A stretch of 64,000 bases of DNA from Myotis daubentonii (lineage: Eukaryota; Chordata; Mammalia; Chiroptera; Vespertilionidae): contig NC_081852.1 of the NCBI RefSeq assembly GCF_963259705.1, positions 61,204,359-61,268,358 on the forward strand. The letters are read 5' to 3'. Below are positions 33,585-43,749 of the stretch, in pieces (the first letter of the stretch is position 1; each line of letters begins with the position of its first letter). Made by a program: the position numbers and the translations under genes. The notes beneath the pieces were generated by a model, which saw only the letters and a program-made list of their open reading frames with translations, was not told the origin of the DNA and searched no databases.

Positions 33585-33744
33585 GGGGCGGGAGCAGCTC
33601 TCACCTGGGGCGGGAGCAGCTCTCACCTGGGGCGGGAGCAGCTCTCACCTGGGGCGGGAGCAGCTCTCACCTGGGGCGGGAGCAGCTCTCACCTGGGGCG
33701 GGAGCAGCTCTCACCTGGGGCGGGAGCAGCTCTCACCTGGGGCG
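33585..33744 (+). repeat. 22-bp minisatellite, about 7 near-perfect copies
   Basis: Unit TCACCTGGGGCGGGAGCAGCTC minus its last two bases is quotable as 'tcacctggggcgggagcagc' plus TC. Copies begin at 33601, 33623, 33645, 33667, 33689 and 33711 and are identical. A partial copy lies on each side. Each unit contains a GC box (GGGGCGGG) and an E-box-like CACCTG. Confidence 0.97.
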
Positions 33745-34052
33745 CTGCTGGGACAGCGCCGTGTCATCACTGGGCGTCCCCCACCCAGGGTTGCCTTGTG
33801 GAATCCGCCATCACGCCACCGGAAGCCAGCGCAGGCCTAACCACCAATTACTGCTCCAGGCTTCAGGGCGACCTGTGGGGGAGCGGCGAGCGGCTGGAGC
33901 TGGGGGCCCGAGGGGGGGTGGAGAGGGGAGGCCAGGATAGAAGGGAAGGGAGCGGGCTGGGAATCCCACCCTCCTCCCAGTTCTTCCAAACACTGGCCGG
34001 CTTTTCAACCCGCTTGCACGCGGAACTCTTCTAACATCAAAATAACCATAGT
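33745..34052. other. Single-copy DNA
   Basis: GC-rich. No feature recognised. Confidence 0.4.
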
Positions 34053-34295
34053 GAGCCCGGCCAGCGAGGACCAGGGGTTGAGCATCAGCCTATGAACCAG
34101 GAGGTCACAGTTCGATTCCCGGTCAGGGCGCATGTCTGGGTTGCAGGCTCCACCCCCAGCAGGGGGCGTGCAGGAGGCAGATGATCCATGCTTCTCTCTC
34201 ATCCCTGATGTTCCTCTCTCTCTCCCTCTCCCCTCCTCTCTGAAATCAATACAAATATATTTTTAAAAAATAATAAAAATAAATTTAAAAAAATA
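34053..34295 (+). mobile_element. Ves SINE
   Basis: Head 'gcccggccagcgaggaccag', B-box region 'cagttcgattcccggtcagg', 'aggctccacccccagcaggg', tail 'ctgaaatcaatacaaatata' and an A/T-rich end. Confidence 0.92.
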
Positions 34296-34418
34296 ACTGT
34301 CACCAGGCATCTCCTCCGGGTTCTCCTGGGGTGGCCCAGCATCCGGAGGATAGAATTACACCCCTCAGACCTGGGAGGAGCCGCCCGCTCATCCCAGCCC
34401 CTTATTGGTGAGACAAGA

Positions 34419-34608
34419 AGGCATTGGGGACACTCTCAGGGGCCAGAGACATGACTGGGGCACCCCTGGCCCTTGTGTTGCCTCCATTTTCTCGTGGGTT
34501 TTTTTTTAATATTTTTATTGATTTTAGAGAGGAAGGGAGAGAGAGAGAGAGAAACATCAATGATGAGAGAGAATCATGGATCAGCTGCCTCCTGCACACA
34601 CCACACTG
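34419..34608 (+). repeat. Inverted duplication, left arm
   Basis: This is the reverse complement of 35829-36013 at roughly 93% by eye. About 80 bp of unique sequence ('ggccagagacatgactgggg' at 34440-34459) plus the antisense tail half of a Ves SINE are shared. Similarity stops inside the SINE at 'cacactg'. Confidence 0.93.
34498..34608 (-). mobile_element. Ves SINE tail half, antisense
   Basis: 'aatatttttattgattttag' to 'gatcagctgcctcctgcaca'. The tRNA-like head is absent. The break coincides with the end of the inverted duplication. Confidence 0.88.
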
Positions 34609-34814
34609 AGACACAGAAGCATGAGCAGAGTGTGGAACCCCAGAGGGAAGGCAGGGGAGGGTGGGTGGGAAGAAGCCAACCAATGAATTGGCATGCATGT
34701 ATGCATCACCGTGGACACAGACAACGTGGTGAGGGCCGGGGAGGACAGGAATGGCTGGAAGAGGTTAATGGAGGGAAGGAGGGCCTGTGTGATACTTTCA
34801 ACAAGAAAGATTAA

Positions 34815-34870
34815 AAGATAAATAAATGAGTAAGTAAGTAAATAAATAAATAGGTCGATCAATAAATAAA
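34815..34870 (+). repeat. A-rich tetramer low complexity
   Basis: Mixed GTAA/AAAT/ATAA tetramers from 'ataaatgagtaagtaagtaa' onward. Confidence 0.8.
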
Positions 34871-35725
34871 GTGTAGTCATGCCACCAGGACCCGCCAGCG
34901 GACCTCCGTGGGCAACTGCGCACTTTCCTGCAAATACAGATGCGTGAAGTTCACAGCCGGGTCCCCCTCAGCGCGCAGACCCTGGGGGCTGGTGTCCCCC
35001 GATGTCTTCTTGTGTGAACCAGGCTCTGCCAACAAAGCGAGTTCCCATGGAATCCCAGAATTCCTCCCTTGACGGCTGGAAAAGTGGCCCGCGGGGGTCA
35101 CGCAGCTGGCGGGTGACGGCGGCCCGAGGACCTGAGATTCATGGGTTTCGATGAAACGTGTGTCATGTGGCCCCACGGCAGGGAGGGCGCGGGGATCCCA
35201 CAGCAGGGAGCGCGGCCAGGATCAGCAAACAAATGTGGGCCGGGGACTCAGGGGGAGCTTGGGTTTCACAGCCGCCACTGCAGGCAGCGAAACTACACTT
35301 CACCTCCCAGTGACCCCCATCTGCTTTCTATCTCCCAAATCTGTGCCCCGCACGTCATCCTTCCACCGGGTTATCGATGCCTTCGTGACGGGGCCGCGCC
35401 CGCGGGATTGGCCAGGCCGGCCTCCAGCTGCGAGAGACACTCCCAGGAGGGAGCGGCCTGGACCGGGTCCGGGGGAGCTGCCCAGAGGCCGTGGCCATGA
35501 GGGCCCCATGGGCCCCGCTTCAGGGTGATGAACCCCAGGGCCCGCTCACACATCCAATGAGAAACACGCTCACTGCGCCCCCTCACGTGGGGGCCTCTCA
35601 CTCCTAACTGCAGGGGCTGCACAGCACTCACAGGCGGGTTGGGGTGGGGACGGGGAACAGGCAGGGTCTGGCTTGCTCCCACTCTCGAATGCTCCCCAGA
35701 TAGAGCAAGGGAAATGGGGGTGCCA
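34871..35725. other. Single-copy DNA
   Basis: GC-rich. No repeat or gene recognised. Confidence 0.4.
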
Positions 35726-35726
35726 T

Positions 35727-35938
35727 GCCTGGCCACGGTGGCTCAGTGGGTGAGCGCCGACCTAGGAACCAGGAGGTTACAGTTTGATTCCGGGTCAGGG
35801 CACAGTCCCCGGTTGTGGGCTCAGTCCCCAGTGTGAGGCGTGCAGGCGGCAGCTGATCCATGATTCTCTCTCATCATCGATGTTTCTCTCTCTCTCCCCC
35901 TTCCTCTCTAAAATCAATAAAAATATTTTTTTAAAAAA
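35727..35938 (+). mobile_element. Ves SINE
   Basis: Head 'cctggccacggtggctcagt', B-box region 'cagtttgattccgggtcagg', tail 'aaaatcaataaaaatatttt'. Its tail half is part of the inverted duplication with 34419-34608. Confidence 0.93.
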
Positions 35939-36013
35939 CATGAGAAAATGGAGGCAACACAAGGGCCAGGGGCACCCCAGTCATGTCTCTGGCCCCCGAG
36001 TGTCCCCAATGCC
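35829..36013 (-). repeat. Inverted duplication, right arm
   Basis: Reverse-complement partner of 34419-34608. Here the SINE is complete, so this arm is probably the source and the left arm the copy. Confidence 0.93.
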
Positions 36014-36450
36014 TCCTGGGGTGAGCAGGGCTGGGAGCCTTGGAGGGCTGGGGGGAAGCTCAGCGTGGAGGGGAAGGCGGGCGCCGTGCCTGCATCCCGG
36101 GGGGTCTCAATGCAGAAGCCCCCCCCCCACCAGCACGAAGGTGTGTTCCCACCTTCCCTGCTCTTTCCTAGAGCCTCCCTCCCCTTCTCCGGCCCCTCCG
36201 CTGCCTCACGCCCTGAAGACAACGCCGTGGCCCATAATGACAAGAACAGTCAACACCCTGGAATGACCAGCACTCGGCGGGCTTCACCGTTACTTCCCAC
36301 CATCTAACACTTCTGGAAACTTCTACTGGCATGGGGTTGGCTGCCTCCTCCACCAGAACCTCGAGCTCAGAGAGGCAGGGCTCTGTCTGCCCTGCTTGCT
36401 GCTCTACCCAGGGCCCAGGACAGTCAAAAGGTGCAGTGGAAGGGGCGAAG
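36014..36450. other. Single-copy DNA
   Basis: A C-run near 36120-36129. Nothing else recognised. Confidence 0.4.
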
Positions 36451-36454
36451 GAAG

Positions 36455-36515
36455 TCCATTTCACAGATGGAAAACTGAGGCTCTGAAAAGTTATGGCTCC
36501 CAGGTTCACCCACGC
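36455..36515 (-). mobile_element. MIR SINE fragment, antisense
   Basis: 'ccatttcacagatggaaaac' followed by 'tgaggctctgaaaagttatg' is the antisense of the MIR core region. Confidence 0.75.
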
Positions 36516-36884
36516 AGGAGATGAGCGTTGAGGACAAACTGCAGTGCAGTCGGGAGCAGTGACCTTCATCTTTTGCTGCTCTTTTTCGGGTCCGCGGTGT
36601 CCCCAGGCCGTCTCCCTGGCCTCCCAGATGCCACTGGAGGGCAAGCCCCTCGCTTTCCTGGATGGCGACGCAGGCAATTCCCATCTCCAGCTCTGGCCCT
36701 GGATCTGGGCTCTGCCGCTCCCAGGCGATTCTGGGTAGAAAGACGCCTGGGACTCAGAGCCACCCTGTCGCAATCTTTCTAGCCGGCACTGGTTCTGTGG
36801 GTCTGTGCACTCCCGGCCCATCTGGTGGGGTTCACGGGGCCTTCCCCGCCCCTCTGAGCTCCCCGACTCACTCGGCTTATTTCT
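36516..36884. other. Single-copy DNA
   Basis: May include the rest of the MIR in decayed form. No gene recognised. Confidence 0.4.
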
Positions 36885-37075
36885 AGCATGAAATGCAGTT
36901 GTGTCACTTAGAGAGCAAGTTCAATTATCTAACTACCTAGATTTAGCTCCACTATAAGAGTTGCAGTGTACATCTGAGACGCCTGCGAAATTGATTTTTC
37001 TGCTTAAGATCATTTCATAGAATTTAGCATTTAAACCAAATCAGGCGCAAACGGATCTCATAGCACATCCTGGGC
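36885..37075. promoter_or_regulatory. Candidate conserved non-coding element
   Basis: AT-rich island with 'gttcaattatctaactacct' (36919-36938) and 'cataaatt'-like and 'tttagcatttaaaccaaatc' sequence near 37021. It is directly upstream of a CpG cluster. No repeat match. Confidence 0.28.
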
Positions 37076-37084
37076 TCGTTTCCT

Positions 37085-37300
37085 TTTTCTACAGACCGGC
37101 CGGAGCAGGAGCCTTCTCCCGCCCCTGCCCTCGCCGGCGTTTCTCAGGACCGAACAGGCCAGTGGCCGCGGCCTCCTCCCGGGGCGGGCGGGGCGGGCAA
37201 GGCGGGCGGGGGCGGCAGCCCAGGCGCCCAAGGAGAGCCCAGCCCGGACAGCGACAGCGTTTAGCGCTCAGCTGACCTCGCGCCCACCTCCCCAGAGCGC
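37085..37300. promoter_or_regulatory. CpG-island-like cluster with GC boxes
   Basis: CpG-dense, with tandem Sp-type GC boxes (GGGGCGGG) from about 37181 to 37217. There is no TATA box and no coding frame with a family match on either side. It could be a TATA-less promoter, an alternative first exon, or just a GC-rich tract. Confidence 0.35.
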
Positions 37301-37304
37301 CTTC

Positions 37305-37600
37305 CGGAGCCCAGAGGATTCCGGGTTTTTCTATTTCTCGGCCATTTTCAAGTGATATTTTATTTCCTCCCGAGAGCAGAGCACTGATCGACCAGGGATT
37401 TTAGACGGAAACTTCTTGCCAGGACAGACCACGGATGGTCCGGTCCGCAAGGGGCAGCACCCTGGAGGCCCTGTTTACAATTAGTGGGTCCCTGCAAAGA
37501 CGCTCCGCATTTAAAGGGCCCTCCCTGCCAGCTCTTCGGAGCGAGCCTGTGTAACCATTGGAGGACAATGGGCTTACACTCCTTTCCTAAAGACAACAGC
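37305..37600. promoter_or_regulatory. Candidate conserved non-coding element
   Basis: 'gtgatattttatttcctccc' near 37352, CAATTAG near 37478 in 'gtttacaattagtgggtccc', and 'ctccgcatttaaagggccct' near 37502. Balanced and non-repetitive. Confidence 0.25.
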
Positions 37601-37769
37601 TCTAAACACACAGAGAAGAGACGGGGCTTTGAAAGGAGGCGGCTCTGGGAGTCCCTGGAGGAAAGCGAGAACCAAGAGGGGGTGGGGGTCGGGCAGCTCT
37701 GCCCGACATCACTGCAGAATCCTCACCCCTGAGTGACTGGGTAAGGTGCCAGCTACAAAGTCACGGTGC

Positions 37770-38035
37770 CTCCAGCCCTGGCGAGTGGCTCAGTGGTTAG
37801 AGAGTTGGCCTGTGGACCCATGGGTCACAGGTTTCATACCCAGTCCAGGGCATGCACCTCGGTTGCAGGTTCAATCCGCAGCCCAATCAGGGCGCAGACG
37901 GGAGGCAACCAATCGATGTGTCTCTCTCACATTGATGTGTCTCTCTCCCCGTCTCTTTCCCTTTCTCCTTCCCTCTTCCTCCTCCCTCCCTTCCGCTGTC
38001 TAAAAATCAATGGAAAAAAATGTCCTCAGGTGAGG
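37770..38035 (+). mobile_element. tRNA-derived bat SINE, older subtype
   Basis: Head 'ccagccctggcgagtggctc', 'gacccatgggtcacaggttt' in the B-box region, and an end 'aaaatcaatggaaaaaaatg tcctcaggtgagg' type. This 3' end also occurs in the SINE at 46351. It leads straight into the GATA array. Confidence 0.85.
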
Positions 38036-38045
38036 AAAACAAATA

Positions 38046-38079
<34 letters not shown>

Positions 38080-38287
38080 GATAGATAGATAGATAGATAG
38101 ATAGATGATAGATACTAATAGATAGATGATAAATGATAGATAGATAGATGATAGATACTAATAGATAGATAGATAGAAGATAGATAGATAGATAGATAGA
38201 TACTAATAGATAGATAGATAGATAGATGATAGATACTAATAGATAGATAGATAGATAGATAGATGATAGATAGATAGATAGATAGAT

Positions 38288-38334
<47 letters not shown>

Positions 38335-38381
38335 GATAGATACTAGTAGATAGATGATAGATAGATAGATGATAGATACTA

Positions 38382-38430
<49 letters not shown>

Positions 38431-38489
38431 AGATAGATACTAATAGATAGATAGATAGATGATAGATACTAGTAGATAGATAGATAGAT

Positions 38490-38543
<54 letters not shown>

Positions 38544-38566
38544 ACTAGTAGGTAGATAGATAGATC

Positions 38567-38616
<50 letters not shown>

Positions 38617-38637
38617 GATAGATACTAGTAGATAGAT

Positions 38638-38684
<47 letters not shown>

Positions 38685-38722
38685 GATAGATACTAGTAGA
38701 TAGATAGATAGATAGATAGATA
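38046..38722 (+). repeat. (GATA)n microsatellite, about 680 bp
   Basis: GATA repeats with recurrent GATGATAGATACTAATAGAT interruptions in the left half and ACTAGTAGAT interruptions in the right half. This suggests block duplications inside the array. It starts at the SINE tail. Confidence 0.97.
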
Positions 38723-39730
38723 AGTAAATAAAAGTTACAATGATTCCAATAAGAGAGGAAACGCGAGACTGAAGGGAATGCTTGGGAAATGGACTTTCGA
38801 GACCCAAGTCAATCAAGTCGAGCCCAGGCGACCCCCGGGATGAATGGGCCGGGTGCTGCTTGCAGCCTGCGGGCCTTCCGCATGTGGACAAGGAGGCCGC
38901 TGACCGCCTCCTGCTGGGGAGGGCAGATTGTTGACGAGACAGGCAGGGTGTGGGCGTGCATCGGCCTCGACCCCCTCGCACATCCACACCAGCAGGTGAT
39001 CCTCCTCATGTATCGGGTCATTGCTCACGCGGGTGAAGTGTGCAGCACCGGCAGGCGTATTTGAAAGAAAAAAGCCATCAAGTTCCCTGTCCTGCCCCTC
39101 TTCCCCGTAAGCCGGGCACGAGGCAAGGCTGGCCGCGCCCGCGAGAGCCTCCGTGCGGCTGAGAGCCTTTGCCTGTGGGTGGCAGAATAAAGGGGGCCCA
39201 AGAACAAAGCGGGGTCCCCGGAGCCTCGACGCCGTTGTTCCTCTGAGCCAGGGACGGGACACGCTCTGAACTGCCCTCCAGCAGCCGTGTCCACCGAACT
39301 CCAGCGATGCGAGAACATTCTCCCTCTGGGCTGTCGGACCAGTGACTGTGACCACCAAGCACCTGAAAGATGGTGGTTGCCCTGAGGAACCCAATGTCTC
39401 ATTTCGTTGTAATTGGCTAGCTTGCTTGCTTGATAATCATTGATTCATTGGTTACATTTAAATAGCTCCCTGTGGCCTGGGGAGGCCATATTGGAACACG
39501 CCTGATGGTTGGTTGCCAGGTGGGCTGGCGGGTCAGGGGCCCAGAGCTGCTCAGAAGACGCACCGTGGGTGCCAGGCAGGAGGCTGCTCCGCTCCGCCCC
39601 CCTCCTGCCTCTCCAGCCGCACACATGTCCTCTGGCCTGAACCACACACGCAGGGCTGCCACGGACACTGGGCGCCCAGCCCCTCCTGCCAGGAGGCCCA
39701 CTAGATGCTGCCAGCCAAGGAGCCTGGCCA
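38723..39730. other. Single-copy DNA
   Basis: GC-rich with chance frames on the minus strand (for example 193 codons at 38813-39394). 'gctagcttgcttgcttgata' near 39416 is a short tetramer run. Confidence 0.4.
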
Positions 39731-39734
39731 GGCC

Positions 39735-39955
39735 GGCACAGGGAACCCCAGAGAGCCCCCAGGATGGTCCCCACACACTCTAGGTGGGTGGGCACAGCTA
39801 GGTCAGCCCTGCTGTGGGCCTGCCCACTTCTTACTTCCCAACCACACTCTCAGACACAGCGTGCCCCACACGTCTCCTGGGCTGGCATGTAGGCACTGAG
39901 GGCGGAGGCAGACCAGGAAGACTGTACAGCCTGCTCCTCTTCACCATGATCAGAA
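39735..39955 (+). repeat. Inverted partner of 41425-41515
   Basis: 'cacagggaaccccagagagc' with 'ggtccccacacac', and later 'ctcctcttcaccatgatca', reappear reverse-complemented and in the expected order at 41515 to 41425. About 130 extra bases lie between the two blocks here. Confidence 0.8.
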
Positions 39956-39959
39956 ACCC

Positions 39960-40245
39960 TCCAGCAGTCACATGTACCACATGCATACACAGATGCACAA
40001 ACACACACATGCACACACAGGTTTATTAGTGCACACATGTACAAATACACAGGCATAAACACATACGTATGCATGGATGCACACATATACATAGGTCTAC
40101 TTGTGCAGGCATGCATAAACACATGTTGACATGGGTACATATACACGTGAGCACACTGGTACACACATGTACACATAGACACTCATATGTGCACACTGGT
40201 GTGCACACACATGAACACATGTTCACACAAGCACCCTACTTACAC
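39960..40245 (+). repeat. Degenerate CA/ACAT-rich repeat
   Basis: Purine-pyrimidine alternating sequence (ACACATGCAC-type words) without an exact period. It may favour Z-DNA. Confidence 0.85.
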
Positions 40246-40419
40246 ACACTGATCTTTGGATAAATCAAACCCTTATAGTAGTAGCAAAGTGAGACCAGTA
40301 CTCATCCTATCTGAGTCTCAACTTCCTTGTTAAAATATTAAAATTAATTTCTTAAAATCAATATTTACCTTGGTAGGGTATTAGCATTAAATAAGATCCC
40401 ACTCAGCACAACACTGGAT
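40246..40419. other. AT-rich single-copy DNA
   Basis: 'taaaatattaaaattaattt' near 40332. No further feature. Confidence 0.4.
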
Positions 40420-40664
40420 GCACCTCAGTTTCCCGAGAAGGTCCAGGGAGCAGCCTGAGTTCAAATCTCTGAGACGGGCTGCATGGATGGGCACCAAAGC
40501 TCAAGTAAAATGGAATTTCAAAGGAGAAAATCTAGTGCAATTTAGAGCCGAGGATGTGGCAGGGCGTGGGAGGAACTTACAAATGCCCTGGGCCTGGGAT
40601 CACGCCTCCCCCTGCACTTGGCAGGAGCCCCCGCCCAGATCAGGGAAGCTCTTGCCCCCCACTC
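40420..40664 (+). repeat. Direct repeat bracketing GGT array, left copy
   Basis: 245 bp matching 41558-41803 with about 15 differences (near 94%). Unique sequence, for example 'aaggtccagggagcagcctg'. Confidence 0.94.
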
Positions 40665-40667
40665 GCT

Positions 40668-41440
40668 GGATTGTGGTGGTGGTCGTGGCAGTGGTGGTCA
40701 TGTTGTTGGTGGTGGTGGTAGTGATGGTGATGATGTACAGATTATGATGATGATGACGGTGGTGGTAATAGTAGTGAAGATGATGGTGGTGAAGGTGATC
40801 GTTTAGGGTGGTGAAGGTGGTGGTGGTGGTGGTAGTGGTGGTGGTAGTAATGGTGGTAGTGGTGATGGTGATGATGGCAGTGGTAATAGTAGTGAAGATG
40901 ATGGTGGTGATGGTGATCATTTAGGGTGGTGGTGGTGGTTGTGGTGGTGGTAGTGATGGTGGTAGTGGATGGTTGTGATGGTGGTGGTGGTGGTAGTAAT
41001 GGTGGTAGTGGTAATGGTGATGATGGCGGTGGTGGTCGTGGTAGTGGTGGTGGTGGTGGTAGTAATGGTGGTTGTGGTGGTGGTTGTGGTGGTGGTAGTG
41101 ATGGTGATGATGTACAGATTATGATGATGATGATGGTGGTGGTAATAGTAGTGAAGATGATGGTGGTGAAGGTGATCGTTTAGGGTGGTGAAGGTGGTGG
41201 TGGTGGTAGTGGTGGTGGTAGTGGTGGTGGTAGTAATGGTGATGATGGCGGTGGTAATAGTAGTGAAGATGATGGTGGTGAAGGTGATCGTTTAGGGTAG
41301 TGAAGGTGGTGGTGGTGGTGGTTGTGGTGGTGGTAGTAATGGTGGTAGTGGATGGTTGTGATGGTGGTGGTGGTGATGGTGATGATGGCGGTGGTGGTGG
41401 TAATGGTGGTGGTGATGGCAGTGGTGGTGATCATGGTGAA
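40668..41440 (+). repeat. GGT/GAT minisatellite with higher-order structure
   Basis: About 770 bp of GGT, GAT and AGT triplets. The landmark 'gatgtacagattatgatgat' occurs at about 40730 and 41107 (377 bp apart). 'gtttagggt' or its variant 'atttagggt' occurs near 40801, 40919, 41178 and 41290. Open frames here encode Val/Gly runs and are not genes. Confidence 0.95.
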
Positions 41441-41515
41441 GAGGAGCCCAGATCACCTACTGGGCGGGTGGTGTGTGGGGACCACCCCGAGGGCTCTCCA
41501 GGGTTCCCTGTGGTT
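41425..41515 (-). repeat. Inverted partner of 39735-39955
   Basis: 'tgatcatggtgaagaggag' (41428-41446) and 'gtgtgtggggaccacc' with 'agggttccctgtg' are the reverse complement of blocks at 39735-39955. Confidence 0.8.
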
Positions 41516-41557
41516 TGGCCACGGACCTGTTTGGCCTCTACATGTGTCATGTTTCCA

Positions 41558-41803
41558 GCACCTCAGTTCCCCGAGAAGGTCCAGGGAGCAGCCTGAGTCC
41601 AAATCTCTGGACGGGCTGCATGGATGGGCACCAAAGCTCCAGTAAAAGGGAATTTCAAAGGAGAAAATCTAGTGCAGTTCAGAGCCGAGGATGTGGCGGA
41701 GCGTGGGAGGAACTTACAAATGCCCTGGGCCTGGGATCACGCCTCCCCCTGTACTTGGCAGGAGCCCCTGCCCAGAGCGGGGAAGCTCTCGCCCCCCAAC
41801 TCT
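41558..41803 (+). repeat. Direct repeat bracketing GGT array, right copy
   Basis: Second copy of 40420-40664. The sequences outside the two copies differ, so the duplicated unit is well bounded. Confidence 0.94.
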
Positions 41804-41994
41804 GAGGCCTGATCCTTCGGGACGGCCTTGTCCCTGCCCGCGGCTGTCTGGGCGCCCAGGGAGGTGGCAGCTCTGGGCTGCCCGGCCTTCCTCCCCCCAG
41901 AGACCATCTCAGAGCCCGCAGGAGGACCGTGCAGCCTCGAGTGCCTGTCACACAGGTTCGCGCTGCAGACACCCCTCCCGCCGGTGGGTGAAGG
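41804..41994. other. GC-rich single-copy DNA
   Basis: No feature recognised. Confidence 0.4.
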
Positions 41995-42540
41995 AAACGT
42001 TACACACGCGAACATATTAAACCCATACAGACATTGGCTACGAATAGTATTCAGCCAAAAAAACCAAATAAGGGAATCCTGCCATTTGCAACCAACGAGG
42101 GCATTATAATAAGTGTAATAAGTCAGACGGAGAAAGACACACTGCATGGTGTCTCCTACATGTGCAGTCTGAACGACAAACTGAACGCAGAGGAACAAAG
42201 AGCAGATTGGTGGTTGCCGGAGGCGGGGATGAAGAGCCGGCGAATGGGTGACAATGGCTGAGAGGTACCAACTCTCAGTTACAAGATGAACTCGTTCTGG
42301 GGGTGCAACGTACAAGCACGGCGACTGCAGCTAGCAACGCTGTGTTGCAGATGTGAAAGTCACCAAGAGAATAAACTTCGGACGTTTTCATCACAGGAAA
42401 AACGTGCAACCACACGAGGTGATGGAAGTTAGCTATTTGCTGTGGCAATCACTTCAGAATAGACACATATGTCAGATCACATGTCACATGCCTTGACCTT
42501 AGACAATGTCCTGTGTCACTTACATCTCAATGAACCTGAG
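41995..42540 (+). mobile_element. LINE-1 3' end, old, sense
   Basis: 'gaatagtattcagccaaaaa', 'cgacaaactgaacgcagagg', 'gattggtggttgccggaggc', 'caagagaataaacttcggac' and 'cttacatctcaatgaacctg' follow L1M 3' ends in order. Many substitutions. Confidence 0.85.
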
Positions 42541-42814
42541 GGGGAGAGCAATCAAGAGCCCGATGCCAGGTAAGCAGCTACCGGAGGCCTCACCCACCGG
42601 CCCCTGCGAGAGCAGCAGCGGGCAGAGAGCACCTGGAAGCACCCACATTCCGCTCTGAGCGGCGGGAGCAGCGGCAGCCGGGCCAGATCCGGGCACCGCC
42701 GGCCCGCGTGTGGCCCACCAGCCAGGAAGGGCTGTCACATGGGTAAGTGGTTGGGAGAAAATCAAAAGGAGAATATTTCATGACCCATGAAAAGGATATG
42801 AAATCCAAATGGCA
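42541..42814. other. GC-rich single-copy DNA
   Basis: No feature recognised. Confidence 0.4.
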
Positions 42815-42990
42815 GTGCCCGTAAATAAAGCTTTATTGGAGCACAGCGATGTCCATTCACTTACATATCGCCCACCGACGCCTTGAGCTGCGCAGAAGTT
42901 GGTGGGACAGAGACAGGGCGGCCTGAGACCCTAAAACACGTGTCATCGTCCTTGGCGGAAATGTGCCCATCCAATCCTGCTCCAGACGCC
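42815..42990. mobile_element. Old hAT (Charlie-like) DNA transposon fragment
   Basis: 'gtaaataaagctttattgga' then 'gcacagcgatgtccattcac', 'ttacatatcgcc' and a 'ggtgggacagagacagggcg' segment match the end of an old mammalian hAT family from memory. Right terminal repeat not found. Confidence 0.5.
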
Positions 42991-43099
42991 CTAAAGAATT
43001 CTGCAGGGCGCCCCGAGGACCCACACACACGAGCGGCCGCCGTGAAGGACAGGCATCATCCGAGTGACCAAGAAAGGCCGGCCGCCTTGTCCAGAGAAC

Positions 43100-43225
43100 T
43101 GTAACATCGCAGGCCACATGCTGCTGAGATGGTTAAATAATTCACGCACACAATAACTCTTGAATAGAAGAGAACGTGAAAATGGTTTGATGGTTCCAAA
43201 ATGCAAATCATCTCCTTTTCCGCAT
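43100..43225. promoter_or_regulatory. Candidate conserved non-coding element
   Basis: 'ggttaaataattcacgcaca' near 43131 and an octamer ATGCAAAT at 43201-43208. No repeat match. Confidence 0.2.
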
Positions 43226-43509
43226 AGACATTATCTTAGAGGGAAACACCAGAGCATCCGCTATTTGGTGCCCTGTGAACCGTCATCGCTGTGACAGAGG
43301 TCGCCTCCTCCGTGCCGAGCAGGGTGTCAGCATCATCTGGTGGAAGCACAGAACTCACTGTGAGCACACGACCCAGGAAGCTGCCTGGGAAAGCCGAGGG
43401 TAGTGGGGTCTCTGAGGAGCCCCAACCCTTCCGCATCTGGGACGACCACGGACCCCCCACAAAAAAAAACATCTCAGCAGGAAAACAGCCTTTAAAAGCA
43501 GGAGATGGG

Positions 43510-43733
43510 CCCTCGTTGGTTTGGCTCAGTGGATAGAGCGTCAGCCTGCGGATTGAAAGGTCCCGGGTTCATTTCCAGTCAAGGGCGCATGCCTGGGCTG
43601 CAGGCTCGATCCCCGGTGTGGGGCATGCAAGAGGCAGCCGATCAATGATTCTCTCTCATCGTTGACGTTTCTCTCTCTCTCCCTCTCCCTTCCTCTCTGA
43701 AATCAATAAAAATATATTTTAAAAAAATAAAAT
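43510..43733 (+). mobile_element. Ves SINE with 16-bp target duplication
   Basis: Head 'ccctcgttggtttggctcag', 'gattgaaaggtcccgggttc', tail 'ctgaaatcaataaaaatata'. The target duplication AAAAGCAGGAGATGGG (43494-43509) against AAAAGCAGAAGATGGG (43734-43749) has one difference. Confidence 0.96.
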
Positions 43734-43749
43734 AAAAGCAGAAGATGGG

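Noticed and set aside
33585..33744. Regular repeats reminiscent of a CRISPR array
   Set aside because: Copies are head-to-tail without spacers, in a mammalian genome. It is a minisatellite.
40600..41434. Val/Gly- and Thr/Ile-rich frames
   Set aside because: Pure translations of the GGT/GAT array on either strand.
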